From assembly GCF_003269275.1 (NCBI RefSeq), contig NZ_QLTS01000003.1, positions 124,001-188,000 of the forward strand: DNA of 64,000 bases. The letters run 5' to 3'. Source of the DNA: Phascolarctobacterium faecium DSM 14760 (GTDB taxonomy: Bacteria; Bacillota; Negativicutes; Acidaminococcales; Acidaminococcaceae). Positions 15,821 to 23,993 of the stretch are shown here, one piece after another. The notes beneath the pieces were generated by a model. It saw only the letters and a program-made list of their open reading frames with translations. It was not told where the DNA came from and did not search any database. Made by a program: the position numbers and the translations under genes. How positions within the stretch are numbered: position 1 is the first letter of the stretch; the number at the start of each line of letters is the position of its first letter.

Positions 15821-16582
15821 TCAGTATCCTTTTACCACTTCATTACGCAGCTTGCCGATACCCTCGATCTCTACGACAACTTCATCTCCAGGCAGCATTG
15901 GACCGCAACCCATAGGCGTACCGGTCAGAATCAGATCGCCGGCATCCAGTGTCATACTTTGCGAAATATAGCTTAATATCTCATAGGGATTATATACCAT
16001 GTCGCTGGTGCGCCCATTCTGCTTAAGCTGTCCGTTCAAATACAATTTGATCGACAGATCTGTAGGATCAAGATCAGTTTCCAGCCAGGGCCCCAATGGG
16101 CAAAAAGTATCAAAAGATTTACTGCGCAGCCACTGTACGTCCGACAACTGCAGATCCCGTGCTGTAACATCATTAGCGCAGGTATACCCTAAAATATAAT
16201 CCGGCACATCTTCCGGAGCTACGTCTTTCATCCGCTTTTTGATAACAACGCCTAACTCAGCCTCATAAACTACCTCATGGCTCTGACGCGGATAAATGAT
16301 TTTGCCGTCGTTACCGATAACAGTATGCGCAGCTTTAGTAAAAAGCGCAGGCTCCTTAGGTACGTCCACATGAAATTCTCTTGCATGGTCACGATAATTG
16401 AAACCGACACAAATAATCTGCTTCGGCACACATGGAGCCAAAAGTTTAGCGCCAGCCAAAGGAAAAACCTCATCTGTCATCCGCCAGTAAGTATCAATAC
16501 TGCCATAAACGGCACGAATCACGTCGCCGTCGATAAAGCCGATTCTGGCGCGGCCCTGTTCTTCAAAACGTACGCATCTCAT
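15821..16582 (-). CDS. Fumarylacetoacetate hydrolase family protein
   Basis: 253 residues with the FAH C-terminal-domain fold. Landmarks in order are IICVGFNYRDHAREF (about 53-67), the metal-ligand segment VYEAELGVVI (about 108-117), YTCANDVTARDLQ (about 148-160), KSFDTFCPLGPW (about 172-183), and LTGTPMGCGPMLPGDEV near the C-terminus. Such proteins hydrolyse or decarboxylate beta-dicarbonyl acids (acylpyruvate hydrolase, oxaloacetate tautomerase/decarboxylase or related), requiring Mg2+. The exact reaction cannot be assigned. It begins 5 bp after the PHP gene in the same operon. Confidence 0.88.
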   Translation of the reverse strand: MRCVRFEEQGRARIGFIDGDVIRAVYGSIDTYWRMTDEVFPLAGAKLLAPCVPKQIICVGFNYRDHAREFHVDVPKEPALFTKAAHTVIGNDGKIIYPRQSHEVVYEAELGVVIKKRMKDVAPEDVPDYILGYTCANDVTARDLQLSDVQWLRSKSFDTFCPLGPWLETDLDPTDLSIKLYLNGQLKQNGRTSDMVYNPYEILSYISQSMTLDAGDLILTGTPMGCGPMLPGDEVVVEIEGIGKLRNEVVKGY

Positions 16583-16587
16583 AAATT

Positions 16588-17364
16588 TTAGCTCCTTATC
16601 TTTCTCATCTTACGTTCTTTAAAATATACAGGCTCCAATCCTGCTTCATCTGCCAGGGTCAACGCTTCTTTCAGCCGCCGCCCTACATGTTCTTTATAAT
16701 GGGCATCGCTGCCGATCACCGCATATTTACCTCCCAGCTGTGCATAACGTCTGTACACCGCCAGTAATGCAGCCATAGCTCCAGCATCATCCAACCGGCG
16801 GGTATTGATCTCCAGTGGTTTTTCTTTTGCTATCAGCAGCTTAAAAACCTGATCAAAAAGTTCCGGCGCTTCTCCCAGAATCAGTTCTTTATCTGCGTAA
16901 GGCATATACCGGCACATATAATCAATATGGGCAAAAGCGTCAAAATTATTATGCCGCTCCAAATTAGCCAGTGTATCTATCAGAAATTCACGTACAGCTT
17001 CAACTTTTGCCAGCCCTTCATAACAGCGTTCTTCATACAGATCGCGGCCATTAATGCAATGCATGGATGCCAGCACATAGTCAAAGGGATATTTCCCAGC
17101 CAAAGCTTCATCTGCAGCTGTTGTCTGCTTCTGCATTCCGATCTCGATTCCCAAAAGCACTTTGTCACTGCGATAAGGGCCAAACCGTTCAAAATATTCG
17201 TCTACATCAAACATAAATGCACTCGGATTCGTCGGGTAATCATCGTCCCAGTGCTCAGTGATAACGATGCCAATATTCTGCTGCTTTGCCGCAGCGACGG
17301 CCTCGGCAATTTTCATATGACTATCGCAGGAATAATCACAATGCATATGTGTGTCAAAAATCAT
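16588..17364 (-). CDS. PHP-domain phosphatase, histidinol-phosphatase-like
   Basis: 258 residues from ATG 17364, preceded by AAAGGA. The upstream alternative start has no ribosome site. The PHP metal site is visible as DTHMHCDYSCDSH (HxH at residues 6-8), TEHWDDDYP (about 40), the IEIGMQ Glu, SMHC, and the C-terminal GSDAHYKEHVGRR (Asp-His). The family includes HisK-type histidinol phosphatases acting in histidine biosynthesis and other phosphoesterases. No other his genes adjoin it, so the substrate remains open. It is co-transcribed with the FAH-family gene. Confidence 0.82.
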   Translation of the reverse strand: MIFDTHMHCDYSCDSHMKIAEAVAAAKQQNIGIVITEHWDDDYPTNPSAFMFDVDEYFERFGPYRSDKVLLGIEIGMQKQTTAADEALAGKYPFDYVLASMHCINGRDLYEERCYEGLAKVEAVREFLIDTLANLERHNNFDAFAHIDYMCRYMPYADKELILGEAPELFDQVFKLLIAKEKPLEINTRRLDDAGAMAALLAVYRRYAQLGGKYAVIGSDAHYKEHVGRRLKEALTLADEAGLEPVYFKERKMRKIRS

Positions 17365-17465
17365 ATTCTGGCCATCCTTTCGTAGTTTATATTGTATCAA
17401 ATAGGCTTGAAAAAGCAACTAGAAAAACTATTTAAAACTATTTTTCACAATATTTAACCGGTATT

Positions 17466-17507
17466 AAAAAACTCCTTAACAGAAAAAATTCTGTTAAGGA
17501 GTTTTTT
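17466..17507 (-). terminator. Terminator of the lipoprotein gene
   Basis: 17-bp perfect stem AAAAAACTCCTTAACAG / CTGTTAAGGAGTTTTTT with an 8-nt A-rich loop, just after the stop codon at 17509. Confidence 0.88.
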
Positions 17508-17508
17508 A

Positions 17509-18063
17509 TCAACGTTTTTTAAAATCAATCATTTTACCATTTAAATCAAATTCTGCGCTGTATGCTTCTCTGTCGCTCTCTGCGTCCATCATGACGGTCC
17601 AATCGCCTTTCCAAAAACGATACACTAACGATTCTTTGACTTTTACATCTTTTTTATCACTTACTTTTTCCTGGAAAGCTTTATACATCTCAGGAATTTT
17701 GTCCATATTTAATGCTTGCAAAGCGATCAGATTATCTTCCATATTACCGCTGCCGGTAATCTTTACAGCAGATGGGCCGCTCCAGCTCCCGTTGCGGTAT
17801 TCATAATGATCGACATCTTCTTTGGTGCCTGGTTTAAGGATATTGATAGAAATAAAATTACCACCGTAATCTTTTCCTGAAACAATCGTAATATCCTGAA
17901 ATACCTTAAGCTCCTGTCCTTTTAAACCATCTTTATTCTGCAGCTCGCCCATAATTTTCCCGATAGCGCCGGGCTCAGTGAAAACACTTTTACTGCTGCC
18001 ACCACAGGCAGTCATGAGCATTGCAAAAATCAACATGGAAATAACTAACAATAATTTTTTCAT
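17509..18063 (-). CDS. Uncharacterised lipoprotein
   Basis: 184 residues with a lipoprotein signal: MKKLLLVISMLIFAMLMTAC, then GGSSKS. The lipobox LMTAC places the lipidated Cys at residue 20. The mature part is soluble and mixed alpha/beta, with no motif that I recognise. A run of KVSDKKDVKVKESL and a final EFDLNGKMIDFKKR suggest a compact domain. ATG 18063 has AAAGGAGCG upstream. It is monocistronic, with its own promoter, a 12-bp inverted repeat in the leader and a strong terminator. Function unknown. Confidence 0.8.
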   Translation of the reverse strand: MKKLLLVISMLIFAMLMTACGGSSKSVFTEPGAIGKIMGELQNKDGLKGQELKVFQDITIVSGKDYGGNFISINILKPGTKEDVDHYEYRNGSWSGPSAVKITGSGNMEDNLIALQALNMDKIPEMYKAFQEKVSDKKDVKVKESLVYRFWKGDWTVMMDAESDREAYSAEFDLNGKMIDFKKR

Positions 18064-18094
18064 TAGAATCGCTCCTTTAACCGAGTTCGTCTGA

Positions 18095-18139
18095 ATATTT
18101 ACAAATAACTGTTAAAGTTTCTCAATCATTTGTAAATAT
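18095..18139. repeat. Perfect 12-bp inverted repeat in the leader of the lipoprotein gene
   Basis: ATATTTACAAAT (18095-18106) and ATTTGTAAATAT (18128-18139), separated by 21 bp, lie between promoter and start codon. There is no T tail, so it is more likely a pair of protein-binding half-sites or an mRNA hairpin than a terminator. Confidence 0.55.
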
Positions 18140-18162
18140 CATCAGATGGATAATTTGCAATT

Positions 18163-18191
18163 ATTATAGCATACTTTTATCTGCACTTCAA
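18163..18191 (-). promoter_or_regulatory. Promoter of the lipoprotein gene
   Basis: Minus-strand TTGAAG (18191-18186), 17-bp spacer ending in TGC, TATAAT (18168-18163), i.e. also an extended -10. Confidence 0.65.
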
Positions 18192-18240
18192 AAATATTTC
18201 CGGTTCATAAACATTTGTGAAAATTTATAACGTGATATAA

Positions 18241-18283
18241 ATAAAACTCTTTTGGACCGCTTATTAAAACCGTCCAAAAGAGT
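18241..18283 (-). terminator. Terminator of ychF
   Basis: 12-bp stem ACTCTTTTGGAC / GTCCAAAAGAGT (18246-18257, 18272-18283), followed on the minus strand by TTTTATTTAT. Confidence 0.8.
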
Positions 18284-18290
18284 CTGCAAA

Positions 18291-19397
18291 TCAAACGTTA
18301 AAACGAAATTCGACTACGTCGCCATCCTGCATCACGTATTCCTTACCTTCAAGCCGAACCAGCCCTTTATCGCGGGCAGCCGCTTTACTCCCGCACTCAA
18401 CCAGATCATTATAGGAAACTATTTCCGCACGGATAAAGCCGCGTTCGAAATCTGTATGGATCTTGCCTGCTGCCTGCGGCGCTTTAGTTCCACGTACGAT
18501 CGTCCAGGCACGTACTTCTATTTCGCCGGCAGTAATATAGGTCATCAGCCCTAAAAGTTTAAATCCGGCTTTGATCAGGCGGTCAAGCCCTGCTTCTTCT
18601 AATCCGGCCATCGCCAAAAATTCCTGCGCTTCTTCATCCGGCAGTTCGGCGATCTCCGATTCCATCTTCGCCGATACGGTAATCACTTCTGCACCCTCAC
18701 CGGCCGCATACTTTATAACAGCCTGCACATGCGGATTGGCAGATGCGTCGGCAACTTCCTCTTCACTGACATTGGCTACATATAAAACAGGCTTCATAGT
18801 CAAAAGATGCAGTTCTTTCAAAAATTCCAGCTCATCTTCAGTCAGCCCCAGACGGCGTGCCGGCACTGCCTCGCTGAGTCCTGCCAAGACTTTATCCAGA
18901 ACAGCCTTTTCGATTGGCACCTTTTTATCACCAGTCTTTAAAAGCTTCACCAGTCTTTCCTGGCGTTTTTCAACCGATTCCATATCTGCCAGGCACAGCT
19001 CTGTATTGATGATCTCAATGTCACGCAGAGGATCGATACTGCCCTCGACATGAGTGATATTTCCATCTTCAAAGCAACGTACGACCTGTGCAACGGCATC
19101 AACCTCACGGATATGCGCCAAAAATTTGTTACCCAGGCCTTCACCCTTAGACGCGCCTTTAACAAGCCCGGCTATATCTACAAAGCGCATTGCCGCAGGT
19201 ACGATTTTTTTTGCTTTGACCATTTCTCCCAAAACAGACAAGCGTTTATCAGGCACATCAACAACACCTACATTAGGTTCTATAGTACAAAAAGGATAGT
19301 TGGCAGCCTCTGCTCCCGCTTTGGTAATAGCATTGAACAGGGTGCTTTTGCCGACATTAGGCAAACCGACTATCCCTACTTCTAAATTGGTACTCAC
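18291..19397 (-). CDS. ychF: Redox-regulated ATPase YchF (Obg-family)
   Basis: 368 residues, full length. The P-loop [13 protein letters not shown] is at about residues 11-23, the G3-like [18 protein letters not shown] follows at about 72-89, and a C-terminal TGS-like domain is present with [17 protein letters not shown] and the ending [12 protein letters not shown]. YchF prefers ATP over GTP and interacts with ribosomes and the proteasome-like/oxidative-stress machinery in other bacteria. In Bacillus the orthologue (yyaF) is also near the origin, next to an MscS-like gene and a DUF951 gene. The same neighbours occur in this window. Confidence 0.95.
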   Translation of the reverse strand: MSTNLEVGIVGLPNVGKSTLFNAITKAGAEAANYPFCTIEPNVGVVDVPDKRLSVLGEMVKAKKIVPAAMRFVDIAGLVKGASKGEGLGNKFLAHIREVDAVAQVVRCFEDGNITHVEGSIDPLRDIEIINTELCLADMESVEKRQERLVKLLKTGDKKVPIEKAVLDKVLAGLSEAVPARRLGLTEDELEFLKELHLLTMKPVLYVANVSEEEVADASANPHVQAVIKYAAGEGAEVITVSAKMESEIAELPDEEAQEFLAMAGLEEAGLDRLIKAGFKLLGLMTYITAGEIEVRAWTIVRGTKAPQAAGKIHTDFERGFIRAEIVSYNDLVECGSKAAARDKGLVRLEGKEYVMQDGDVVEFRFNV

Positions 19398-19595
19398 TCT
19401 GATCGCTCCTCATCTATTAGTAATACTTTATTTTACCTCAAAGACCGTTTTTATGCAATATCATTACTGCGGCGGAGATTATGCCATTGCTTTTATTAGT
19501 TGTTTTCAGCCCATATTTATTTATATTTCTACAGTATATATTTTTGCAGTAAATTATTAAAATCTCATTTAAAGATATTTAATTACATTATTTTA

Positions 19596-19604
19596 TGTTA
19601 TAAT
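19596..19604 (+). promoter_or_regulatory. Extended -10 promoter element of the MscS gene
   Basis: TGTTATAAT, a consensus extended -10, lies 53 bp before the ATG. The -35 region is weak (TATTTA). Confidence 0.45.
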
Positions 19605-19619
19605 AATAATATATTTTAG

Positions 19620-19637
19620 CTTGTTTGTATAAACAAG
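19620..19637. repeat. Inverted repeat in the MscS leader
   Basis: CTTGTTTGTATAAACAAG is a 7-bp perfect dyad with a GTAT centre, lying just downstream of the predicted start of transcription. It could be an operator or a small hairpin near the ribosome site AAGGAG (19644-19649). Confidence 0.5.
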
Positions 19638-19657
19638 TATGAAAAGGAGCTGTTTAT

Positions 19658-20473
19658 ATGATGGAAACGATTCAGGAAATCCTTAATTTTTCAGTCGGTA
19701 AACTGACTGTTGGCAACATTATTTCCGCACTTGTCATTTTTCTTGTCTGCCACGCAGTAATCAAAGCATTGATGGGTCCAATAGAAAGACTGCTGGATAA
19801 ACTGAACGTAGATTTGACGCTGCGCGGTTTTTTACGCACTGTTATCAGAGTAGTGCTCAATTTTGTAGCTGTATGCATCGTTGCTGAAAGTATCGGTATT
19901 CCTATTGCTTCACTGCTGGCCGTTTTAGGTATGTTGGGTTTAGCTGTTTCACTTTCTGTACAGGGCGCTTTATCCAATCTTTCCAATGGTATCATGCTGC
20001 TGATCACCAAACCATTCAAAGCAGGCGATTATATTGCCGCAGCTGGTATCGAAGGTACAGTTAAAGAAATTTCCATGCTCTGCACCAAAATCATCACTGT
20101 CGACAACAAAGATATTTTCGTACCGAACAGTGAGATCGCCGGCGGGAAAATCACTAACTTTTCCTCGGAACCGGTACGCCGCGTCGATATTGTGATCCGC
20201 GCCGGCTATAATAACGACATTGCCACTGTAAAAAAAGCTCTGACCGAGGCAGTTGCAGCTACGGACAATACTCTGAATGATCCCGCGCCTTTTATCAGGC
20301 TTTCCGGTTATAAAGAATATGCCGTCGAATATACGATCCGTGTTTGGGCCCAGGGCTCCGATTACTGGAATGTATATTTTGACCTGTTGGAAAACATCAG
20401 CAAAGCTTATGCCGCTAATGGCGTCAAAGGCGCTGTTCCCGGTATGAATATCTATATGCAGGAAGATAAATAG
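19658..20473 (+). CDS. Small-conductance mechanosensitive channel, MscS family
   Basis: 271 residues, typical of the short three-helix MscS proteins. Hydrophobic segments are at about 15-35, 60-80 and 85-112. The third carries the pore-lining Gly/Ala pattern LLAVLGMLGLAVSLSVQGALSNLSNG, followed by the conserved beta-domain entry ITKPFKAGDYI and VPNSEIAGGKITNFS. It opens under membrane tension to release osmolytes during hypo-osmotic shock. Transcribed alone between a dyad-containing leader and a strong terminator. The ATG at 19661 is an equally possible start. Confidence 0.92.
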   Translation: MMETIQEILNFSVGKLTVGNIISALVIFLVCHAVIKALMGPIERLLDKLNVDLTLRGFLRTVIRVVLNFVAVCIVAESIGIPIASLLAVLGMLGLAVSLSVQGALSNLSNGIMLLITKPFKAGDYIAAAGIEGTVKEISMLCTKIITVDNKDIFVPNSEIAGGKITNFSSEPVRRVDIVIRAGYNNDIATVKKALTEAVAATDNTLNDPAPFIRLSGYKEYAVEYTIRVWAQGSDYWNVYFDLLENISKAYAANGVKGAVPGMNIYMQEDK

Positions 20474-20474
20474 A

Positions 20475-20515
20475 AAATAAAAGAGCACTTCTGTTTAGAA
20501 GTGCTCTTTTATTTT
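20475..20515. terminator. Bidirectional terminator after the MscS gene
   Basis: Long perfect stem AAATAAAAGAGCACTTCT / AGAAGTGCTCTTTTATTT with a GTTT loop. It also overlaps the 3' end of the small leftward ORF ending at 20495. Confidence 0.85.
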
Positions 20516-20617
20516 ATTCAGGAGTTCTTTTTCTGCATATTTAATGCGCAGCTCTGCTATGCTCAGCAATACCGTCAGTACTGCCGGAAAAAACAGCACC
20601 ACCAGCAAATCAACCAT
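20495..20617 (-). CDS. Candidate 40-residue membrane peptide
   Basis: Small ORF with ATG 20617 preceded by AGGAAG at a good distance. It starts MVDLLVVLFFPAVLTVLLS (one hydrophobic helix, residues 3-20), followed by a charged amphipathic tail with KYAEKELLNKIKEHF. It resembles in outline small hydrophobic type I toxins or one-helix transporter accessory peptides, but no family is recognised. It lies 29 bp downstream of a second small ORF on the same strand, and its stop codon is inside the terminator stem. Confidence 0.5.
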   Translation of the reverse strand: MVDLLVVLFFPAVLTVLLSIAELRIKYAEKELLNKIKEHF

Positions 20618-20646
20618 CAGGTTCACTTCCTATCACGGATACCGCT

Positions 20647-20757
20647 TTATTTATGTACGTTAGTATGCAGACAGATTCTGTATTTACGCCAGCAGGCAAA
20701 GGTTAATACACCCAATACTGCTAAACTCAAACAAGCATTAAAGGTTGCGGCTGTCAT
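20647..20757 (-). CDS. Candidate 36-residue membrane peptide
   Basis: Small ORF with ATG 20757 preceded by GAGGTGA. It starts MTAATFNACLSLAVLGVLTF (one helix, about residues 5-22), then has a basic WRKYRI segment and the tail NVHK. It is followed by the 40-residue ORF, giving an apparent two-gene cistron of tiny membrane proteins. A TATTAT-like -10 is about 30 bp upstream. Function unknown. Confidence 0.45.
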   Translation of the reverse strand: MTAATFNACLSLAVLGVLTFACWRKYRICLHTNVHK

Positions 20758-20946
20758 TTATCTTCACCTCTCTCTTTCATAACCATATAATACCGCTGCC
20801 CCAACGGCAGGTAAATGCCAGGAACCGTAAAAATAGCCCTGACCAGCATAAAAAAGCTGTAAATATTACCCGGGCAATAAATGATCTGTTTCCGATCAAT
20901 TACCCTCGGCTTACCGGCCTTCTCTTTTGCAGTCTGACAGATTATA
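20758..20946. other. Intergenic stretch between the tiny ORFs and the TetR gene
   Basis: About 190 bp without a further convincing ORF. It contains a CTGCC/GGCAG dyad near 20790-20808, a possible hairpin ahead of the small leftward ORFs, and the rightward promoter for the regulator at its right end. Confidence 0.35.
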
Positions 20947-20947
20947 G

Positions 20948-20953
20948 TATAAT
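20948..20953 (+). promoter_or_regulatory. -10 element of the TetR-family regulator gene
   Basis: TATAAT, 30 bp before the ATG, with a weak TTTTGC-like -35 at 17 bp. Being the only visible promoter, it may drive the regulator and possibly the efflux operon. Confidence 0.45.
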
Positions 20954-20983
20954 TAAATTAATAAAAGCAAAGGGGATTTTGCC

Positions 20984-21568
20984 ATGACTAAGCCGACAAC
21001 AGCACGTACCTGCATTGTAGAAGCTTTTCTGCAGCTGTGCCAGACCCTGCCCTGCGACAAAATAACAGTTTCACAGCTTACAAAAAAAGCCGGTTACAAC
21101 CGCAGTACTTTTTACGCCTATTTCAATAATACAGATGATCTGCTGAAACAATTAGAAAATGAATTATTTCAGCTTGTCGACACTTTTCTGCCGCATGGCC
21201 TTCGTATTTTTCGCACAGGTATGCCTACAGCAGAAGAACGCCTGTTGTCACAAAGATTTTTTAAAAGCAATGCCCGTATTTTGGCAATGCTCCTAGGCCA
21301 GAACGGCGATCCGCGTTTTGTCCATAAAATGAAAAACCATATTCGGAAAGTACTGATCCAAAACCTGCAGCTGACTACTCAGCAGATAACACCGCAGCTG
21401 CAGCTGTTGATAGAATTTATCATCAATGGTCATCTGCAGGTATTGGTCTATTGCTACGAGCATGACAGTCCGCTTTCACCGCTCGATTTTTGGCTCAAAC
21501 TACGCAGCTTTATCGACCAGCCCGCCCTGCTGGCTGCAATGACTGCAAAATCCGACAAAAGCCCCTGA
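20984..21568 (+). CDS. TetR/AcrR-family transcriptional regulator
   Basis: 194 residues. The N-terminal helix-turn-helix is clear: IVEAFLQLCQTLPCDKITV, then LTKKAGYNRSTFYAYFNNTDDLL (about residues 29-51), matching the TetR recognition helix and the YxYFxxxxxL tail. The C-terminal domain is helical and divergent, as expected for ligand binding (the TetR_C_11-like subgroup is plausible). It has AAAGGGG ahead of the ATG and lies 66 bp upstream of the membrane-fusion gene, so it most likely controls the efflux operon, as CecR does for ybhGFSR in E. coli. The ligand is unknown. Confidence 0.9.
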   Translation: MTKPTTARTCIVEAFLQLCQTLPCDKITVSQLTKKAGYNRSTFYAYFNNTDDLLKQLENELFQLVDTFLPHGLRIFRTGMPTAEERLLSQRFFKSNARILAMLLGQNGDPRFVHKMKNHIRKVLIQNLQLTTQQITPQLQLLIEFIINGHLQVLVYCYEHDSPLSPLDFWLKLRSFIDQPALLAAMTAKSDKSP

Positions 21569-21634
21569 TTTGTTGATTGCCAAGAGGCTGCTCTTCTTCT
21601 ATTATTAAATTAAGAAAGCACTCAAAGGAGCCGT

Positions 21635-22495
21635 ATGATGAAGAAAAAATTTTTAATCATGATAGCAGTAATAACAGCGGTAATAAGCTGCCTGTGGTTT
21701 TTCTTGAAACCTGCTGCAAAAGATCCTACGCTGGTAACACTATATGGGAATGTAGATATCCGCCAATTTGATATTGGCTTTCAGGTTCCGGGACAAATCA
21801 CCAAAATGTATTTTGAAGAAGGAGATACAATACGGGAAGGCAGCCTAGTCGCAGAGATCGACGCGGCAGATTACAAGCTGCAGGAAGCCAAGTCGGAAAG
21901 TGAAGTAGCCAAGGCCTATGCAGCAATGGTCCAGGCGCAGTCAGTCTATGATAAATATACTGTTTTATATGGCACAGGCGCTATTTCCAAGCTGGATTTT
22001 GAAACTGTGGAAAACACCTTGAAGGAAGCGCGCTCAGCTTATAATGCATCCGTAACCGCAAAAGATCTTTTAGCCAGGCAAAGTGATTACTCCAAACTTT
22101 ATGCACTGGAAGAAGGCATCGTTACCGCACGTTTAGTTGAGCCTGGTACGATCATTCAAAAAGGAACGGCCGTCTATACTTTATCCAAACCGCGCCCGAT
22201 CTGGGTCAGAGCCTATATCAATGAAACAGATCTGGGCAATATTTACGATGGTATGCCGGCACAGATCATTACCGACAGTACTGATCCGCAGACAGGCGCC
22301 AGGAAAACGTATCAGGGTCATATCGGTTATATTTCCCCTGTCAGCGAATTTACGCCCAAAAGCGTACAGACAACCGATCTGCGTACAGATCTAGTCTACA
22401 TGATCCGTGTTTATGCCGATAACCCGGATAAATTTCTGCGTCAGGGAATGCCCACGACTGTTTTGATCGATTTGAAGGATACCCGGGGTAAGTAA
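21635..22495 (+). CDS. HlyD-family periplasmic adaptor (YbhG-like)
   Basis: 286 residues. One N-terminal membrane anchor (about residues 4-24) is followed by a lipoyl-like half DIRQFDIGFQVPGQITKMY, a short coiled coil rich in Glu, Ala and Lys (about 85-145), the returning lipoyl/beta-barrel part EGIVTARLVEPGTIIQKG, and a membrane-proximal domain. It bridges the inner-membrane ABC transporter to an outer-membrane channel, again consistent with a diderm cell. AAAGGAG precedes ATG 21635. It stops one base before the ATPase ATG. No outer-membrane factor gene is in the operon. Confidence 0.9.
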   Translation: MMKKKFLIMIAVITAVISCLWFFLKPAAKDPTLVTLYGNVDIRQFDIGFQVPGQITKMYFEEGDTIREGSLVAEIDAADYKLQEAKSESEVAKAYAAMVQAQSVYDKYTVLYGTGAISKLDFETVENTLKEARSAYNASVTAKDLLARQSDYSKLYALEEGIVTARLVEPGTIIQKGTAVYTLSKPRPIWVRAYINETDLGNIYDGMPAQIITDSTDPQTGARKTYQGHIGYISPVSEFTPKSVQTTDLRTDLVYMIRVYADNPDKFLRQGMPTTVLIDLKDTRGK

Positions 22496-22496
22496 A

Positions 22497-23993
22497 ATGG
22501 ATACGGTAGTAATAAATAATATTACTAAAAAATTTGAACATACGACTGCTATAGACGATTTGACGCTTACCATACCTACAGGACAAATGACAGGTATCGT
22601 AGGTGCCGATGCCGCGGGTAAAACCACGCTTCTGCGTATCATAATCGGGCTTTTGTGTGCCGATTCGGGAACCGTTACGACCCTTGGTTATGATCCGGCC
22701 CGGCAAAAAAAAGAACTTATCGCTCAAATAGGTTATATGCCGCAAAAATTTGGACTGTACGAAGACCTGAGCGTACGTGAAAACCTGGAATTCTATGCAG
22801 ATTTGAAATCAGTCGATAAAAATTTTGACGAACTTTTGGACTTTACCGGTCTGCGGCCCTTTCAAAAACGACTGGCCGGTAATTTATCCGGCGGTATGAA
22901 GCAGAAGGTTGGTTTAGCCTGCGCGCTTTTAGGAGACCCTAAATTCCTGGTCTTAGATGAGCCTTCTGTTGGTGTAGATCCCATCTCACGCCGCGATTTA
23001 ATGCGTCTGGTACGGGCGACGATCAAAGAAGATACCACCGTAATCTGGTCTACGGCTTATCTGGACGAAGCTAACAGTTTTGACAATACCGTCGTTATCG
23101 ATAAGGGAAAAGTCATCTTTCATGGTCCGCCGGAAACACTGGCTGCCACTTCTGCTGATTTTGAACGCGAAGTTATCCGCCTGATGGGCGGCTATGAAGA
23201 AAAAGAATCACAGATCGCAGCCCATTATATTTATCGGGAAAGCACTGTAGAATATCCCGTGGAAGCTTTAAACCTCTTAAAAATGTACGGTAACTTTGCC
23301 GCTGTAAAAAATAACACCTTTCACATCAGAAAAGGTGAAATTTTTGGTTTGCTGGGCCCTAATGGTGCCGGCAAATCTACCTCCTTTAAAATGATGTGCG
23401 GCCTGGCCCGGCCAACAGACGGTACTGCAAAAATCATGGGGGTAGATATCAGGAAAAATCCTACTTTAGCCCGCTCCTATCTAGGCTATATGGCGCAGAA
23501 ATTTTCATTATACGGCAATATGTCAGTCCGCGAAAATCTGGAATTCTTCGCCGGTATTTACGGTATTCCCCTGGCAAAAATCAAAGAACGTGTCGGCAGC
23601 ATCGCGTCTTATTTTGGTTTGACTGTCTATTTTGACCAGCTGTCAGAAAAACTGCCTTTGGGCATCAAACAGCGCTTATCTTTAGCCTGCGCGCTCATCC
23701 ATAATCCGCCGATCTTATTTCTGGACGAAGCCACCTCCGGCGTAGACGTGGTCACCCGCAAAGAATTTTGGTGTCATCTGCGCGCCCTGGCAAAAAAAGG
23801 CGTCACGATTTTGATTACTACTCATTTTATGGATGAAGCGGAATATTGTGATAACATCAGTTTATTTTATCAGGGCGAAACTATAGCCGTCGGCACTCCG
23901 GCAGCTTTAAAAGCGCAGGCTGCTGCTGCGACGATGGAAGAAGCCTTTATTACGCTTATTAACCGCAAAGATGCAGAAAGCGGACGGCTATGA
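22497..23993 (+). CDS. ABC transporter ATPase with two fused nucleotide-binding domains (YbhF-like)
   Basis: 498 residues made of two NBDs. The first (about 1-240) has Walker A GADAAGKTT, signature LSGGMKQKVG and Walker B FLVLDEPSVGVD, but STAYLDEA where the H-loop His is normally found. The second (about 250-498) has GPNGAGKS, the degenerate signature LPLGIKQRLS, Walker B ILFLDEATSGVD and a normal TTHFMDEAE. The complementary defects imply an asymmetric pair with one competent site, as in many ABC exporters. It overlaps the following permease by 4 bp. It powers export by the YbhS/YbhR-like permeases; the substrate could be drugs or another amphipathic compound. Confidence 0.92.
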   Translation: MDTVVINNITKKFEHTTAIDDLTLTIPTGQMTGIVGADAAGKTTLLRIIIGLLCADSGTVTTLGYDPARQKKELIAQIGYMPQKFGLYEDLSVRENLEFYADLKSVDKNFDELLDFTGLRPFQKRLAGNLSGGMKQKVGLACALLGDPKFLVLDEPSVGVDPISRRDLMRLVRATIKEDTTVIWSTAYLDEANSFDNTVVIDKGKVIFHGPPETLAATSADFEREVIRLMGGYEEKESQIAAHYIYRESTVEYPVEALNLLKMYGNFAAVKNNTFHIRKGEIFGLLGPNGAGKSTSFKMMCGLARPTDGTAKIMGVDIRKNPTLARSYLGYMAQKFSLYGNMSVRENLEFFAGIYGIPLAKIKERVGSIASYFGLTVYFDQLSEKLPLGIKQRLSLACALIHNPPILFLDEATSGVDVVTRKEFWCHLRALAKKGVTILITTHFMDEAEYCDNISLFYQGETIAVGTPAALKAQAAAATMEEAFITLINRKDAESGRL

